From Oscillospiraceae bacterium (GTDB lineage: Bacteria; Bacillota_A; Clostridia; Oscillospirales; Oscillospiraceae): 6,228 nt of DNA. This document shows, in pieces, positions 4,416 through 6,228 of this stretch. Within the stretch, counting starts at the first letter, position 1; each line of letters begins with the position of its first letter. A program made the position numbers and the translations under genes. The DNA is taken from the NCBI GenBank assembly GCA_017550765.1, contig JAFZOC010000032.1:1-6228 (forward strand). Direction: 5' to 3'. The notes under the pieces are model-generated. The model was not told the DNA's origin. It searched no databases and saw only the letters and a program-made list of their open reading frames with translations.

Positions 4416-6228
4416 GGACGCGCTGATCTACGCCATGGGCTATCTGCGGATCGAAGCGCCCAACGGCCTGACGCTGAACAGTCCCGACGGCTTCGGCATC
4501 CTCGTCGTCCCCGGCACGGGCAGCGGGGGCCTCACCGTCAACGGCGATCTGACCGCCAACACCAAGTGGGACGCCGTCTGGGCCTACGGGGATATCTATC
4601 TCTACGGCGACGTGGATGTGACCATGGCCGGCACGCCCAGAGGAACGGGCGGCATCAGCATGGGTGACGCAGGCGTCTGCTCCAACAGCGGGAAAGTCTA
4701 TATCAGCCAAAACGCGCAGATCCGCGTCACGGATCCCAGCTCCGACATGCCAGGCATCGTCGCCCTCAGCGGCTCGATCAGCGTCGGCGGGGATCTCACC
4801 GTGACGACCCCGGCCACATACGGCCTGCTCACCCTCACCGGCACGTTGAGGCCCTTGTCGGGCTGCTGGGACATCACCGCCGGCGTGGCGGCCATCCGCG
4901 CCGGAGGGATCGACCTCTCCCTGTGCGCCGTTGCCGAGCCGGTCGGCGGCCGTGTCACGCGGGTGGTGGACGGGGTGGCCGTCCCCGACGACGCTGTTCC
5001 GGATACCGGAGCGGACGTCTACTATAGCATCGTGGATACGGACGGGAACGTCGCGCCCCATGTGGTGCTCGCCCCGGTGTATATCAGACTGGGCGACGTG
5101 CCGGTGACCGACCTGAACTGCGCCGATCCTCTGGGCGACGGCACGGCCAGCTACGATACCGACACGCGCACCCTGACCTTCACCACCGATACGCCCGACA
5201 TCCCGGGCGGCGAGTTCTGCGAGATCCAGTCCAACGGCAGTCTGACGATCGAAGCCCCCGGTACGCTGACGCTGAACAACGCCTTCGGCAGCCTGGTCTT
5301 CTGCGACGCCGATCTCACGCTCCGCTGCGGCCTTGCCGGTACCTTCGGCGGCAACGCCCTCTCCTGCTTCGGCCAGCTCCAGCTGCAGGGCGGCGCGGAT
5401 CTGACCTATGCCGGCGACGTGGCCTGCACTTCAACCACGATCTACTGCGGTACGCTGATCGTGTTCGGCGATCTGGACATCGTCACCTTGACCACCGAAA
5501 ACGTGGTGACGGCCGGCTGGATCGATATCACCGGCGATGTGAACATCGACAACTCCTATCTCGGCGACTACGTGATCCCCGATCCGGATACGGATCCGGG
5601 GGTGATCATCGTCATCGACCCCCATGACGCCTGCTGTCTCTACGCCCAGAGCGGCTACATCCGCATCTACGGCAGCGCGCTGCTGAAGACCGACGGGACA
5701 TGCGCGGTCAGCGCGGGCGACTTTATCACGCTGGAGCACGGGCGCTGGGACATCACCGCCACCACCGGCCGGGCCGTCTACGCCCTGGACCAGATCTCCT
5801 ACCCGGTGGACTGCGAGATCACCACACCGGCCGGCGGCGTGTGCGTCCAACTGTACGACGGCAGCACATACTACTGGACGATCACGGAGCCCGATATGTC
5901 CACGAACGCGTCCCATGTGGTCATCGAGTCGCCTTCTGCGGCCGTCACCTTGAGCTTCGACGCCTGCGGCGGCACGGTCAGCCCCGCCAGCTTGGAGATC
6001 GTGTCCGGCGCGCCCATCGGGTCGCTGCTCGGGGAGCTGCCCACGCCCACCCGCAGCGGCGGCTGGGGCTTCCTGGGCTGGTATCTGGAGCCTGCGGCGA
6101 CGCAGTTCGACGTCGGCCAGGCCACGCCTGTCACGGCGGAGACCACCTTTGACGCGGACGCTACGGTGTACGCCCACTGGCGCATGCCCGGCGACGTGAA
6201 CGGCGACGGGAAGGTGACGGTGGCGGAC
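4108..6228 (+). CDS. C-terminal piece of the same protein: end of M5, M6, M7, InlB repeat and start of a dockerin (open at window end)
   Basis: I translated frame 1 codon by codon from 4108 to 6228 and found no stop. It begins with the rest of M5 (YSLLSDGGLAVGESHML...), then M6 (4276-5076), M7 (5080-5937), an InlB-type repeat (5941-6180) and GDVNGDGKVTVAD of a type I dockerin at the edge. The gene therefore continues past the window, probably for a second dockerin loop and a stop. A gene caller may start this piece at ATG 4153, because GGGGGAG (4140-4146) lies six bases upstream. That ATG is inside the conserved tail of M5, so the site looks fortuitous. The likely role is the distal binding modules plus the docking end of the surface protein. 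Confidence 0.87.
4276..5076 (+). repeat. Module M6: header, body and enlarged WDITA tail region
   Basis: The header reads FDVWLGETRVTGLNMRDVLG then DGTVSYDPNEDTLTFTA. The body contains YLRIEAPNGLTLNS, GGLTVNGDLTAN, DIYLYGDVDVTMAG and ISVGGDLTVTTP. From 4867 a WDITAGVAAIRAGGIDLSLC segment, a P.GG.V element (EPVGGRV), DG and a closing HVVLAP form a long tail that is paralleled closely in M7. Length is about 267 residues. It is encoded without interruption in frame 1. Confidence 0.77.
5080..5937 (+). repeat. Module M7: longest and cysteine-rich module
   Basis: The header (VYIRLGDVPVTDLNCADPLG then DGTASYDTDTRTLTFTT) keeps the core N..D.LGDGT.SYD but has lost the leading YD. The body includes GSLTIEAPGTLTLNN, ADLTLRCG, LIVFGDLDIVTL and WIDITGDVNID. 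A PDPDTDPG spacer at 5581-5601 interrupts it. The tail starts at 5746 with WDITATTGRAVYALDQISYP and closes with HVVIES, matching M6. There are twelve cysteine codons (5116 to 5842), against one to four in the other modules. Length is about 286 residues. Confidence 0.77.
5941..6180 (+). other. InlB B-repeat / Listeria-Bacteroides repeat (second copy)
   Basis: Frame 1 reads VTLSFDACGGTVSPASLEIV, then LPTPTRSGGWGFLGWYLEPA and TVYAHW. The FDACGG start, P-P.R.G..F.GWY core and terminal YAHW are the standard signature of this repeat. At about 80 residues it is slightly longer than the first copy. It lies between the last module and the dockerin, a common penultimate position in Firmicutes surface proteins. 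Confidence 0.93.
6187..6228 (+). other. Type I dockerin, first calcium-binding loop (cut by window end)
   Basis: The last codons read PGDVNGDGKVTVAD. D-V-N-G-D-G-K-V-T-V-A-D is a full 12-position dockerin F-hand loop with acidic or polar ligands at positions 1, 3, 5, 9 and 12. A dockerin normally has two such loops; the second would lie beyond the window. Known: dockerins bind cohesin domains with calcium. Inferred: the protein is held on, or recruited to, a cohesin-bearing partner. Confidence 0.88.

Larger units (their letters stand above)
1..6228 (+). other. Single giant modular surface-protein gene, interrupted by two frameshifts, both ends outside window
   Basis: Seen: reading frame 1 (1 to ~2298), frame 3 (~2298 to ~4110) and frame 1 again (~4110 to 6228) carry one continuous, in-order series of repeated modules. 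Two modules (M3 and M5) each span one of the frame changes, so the three open frames are pieces of one gene. Domain order is LRR, M1-M3, InlB repeat, M4-M7, InlB repeat, dockerin. Corrected for the two offsetting one-base changes, the window encodes about 2,076 residues with no start or terminal stop. No membrane segment or catalytic motif is visible; the signal peptide would lie upstream. Known: BspA LRRs, InlB/Flg_new repeats and type I dockerins occur in secreted Firmicutes proteins. Inferred: an extracellular binding or scaffold protein. Whether the gene is broken in the cell or only in the assembly cannot be settled here. Confidence 0.9.

Noticed and set aside
4066..5061. Minus-strand ORF (331 codons)
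   Set aside because: It is antisense to M5-M6, with the same Gly/Arg/Ala/Asp-rich composition and no domain signature.
5577..5601. Hairpin (about 10 pairs, GATA loop, one bulge) as a terminator
   Set aside because: It has no T-tract after it and lies in the middle of an open frame that continues to the dockerin. The symmetry arises from the repetitive codons of a PDPDTDPG spacer.
5431..6177. Minus-strand ORF (248 codons)
   Set aside because: It is antisense to M7 and the InlB repeat, whose plus-strand reading is unambiguous.

Overview
The whole window lies inside one very large plus-strand gene for a secreted, repeat-built surface protein. Both ends of the gene are outside the window. No intergenic DNA, RNA gene, mobile element, CRISPR array, promoter or terminator is visible. 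The base composition is strongly GC-rich and third codon positions are overwhelmingly G or C. The domain mix is BspA-type leucine-rich repeats, InlB/Listeria-Bacteroides repeats and a type I dockerin. Together these suggest a GC-rich anaerobic Clostridia member, such as a gut or rumen Oscillospirales-type bacterium. That assignment is an inference from domain content only.

Layout, 5' to 3': a short pre-LRR motif (1-84); nine BspA-like LRR_5 repeats with a capping segment (85-870); three copies of a large repeated module, M1-M3 (871-2648); a first InlB-type repeat (2649-2852); four more modules, M4-M7 (2871-5937); a second InlB-type repeat (5941-6180); and the first calcium loop of a dockerin, cut by the window edge (6187-6228). 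Each module has three parts. The header resembles YDLWLGETRV...N..D.LGDGT.SYD...TLT. The body is rich in short LTI/LTV strands and is probably a beta-solenoid. The tail resembles P.GG.V....DG......V.I.P.

The reading frame changes twice. Module homology runs in frame 1 to about 2298, in frame 3 to about 4110, then in frame 1 to the end. The first change equals one missing base, in or next to a GGG run, and creates a TGA at 2302-2304. The second equals one extra base between about 4104 and 4117. The two offset each other, and the protein remains recognisable on both sides of each break. I therefore read three apparent ORFs (1-2304, about 2298-4415, about 4108-6228) as pieces of one gene of about 2,076 codons within the window. 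The cause is either sequence or assembly error or a recently broken gene; the sequence alone cannot decide.

The protein probably acts outside the cell. The LRR and module solenoids would supply binding surface, the InlB repeats would act as spacers or adhesion folds, and the dockerin would dock the protein onto a cohesin partner. No catalytic domain is visible. The most useful new observation is the seven-copy module. Its headers fall into two sequence groups (M1-M3 and M4-M7), and each group is closed by its own InlB repeat.
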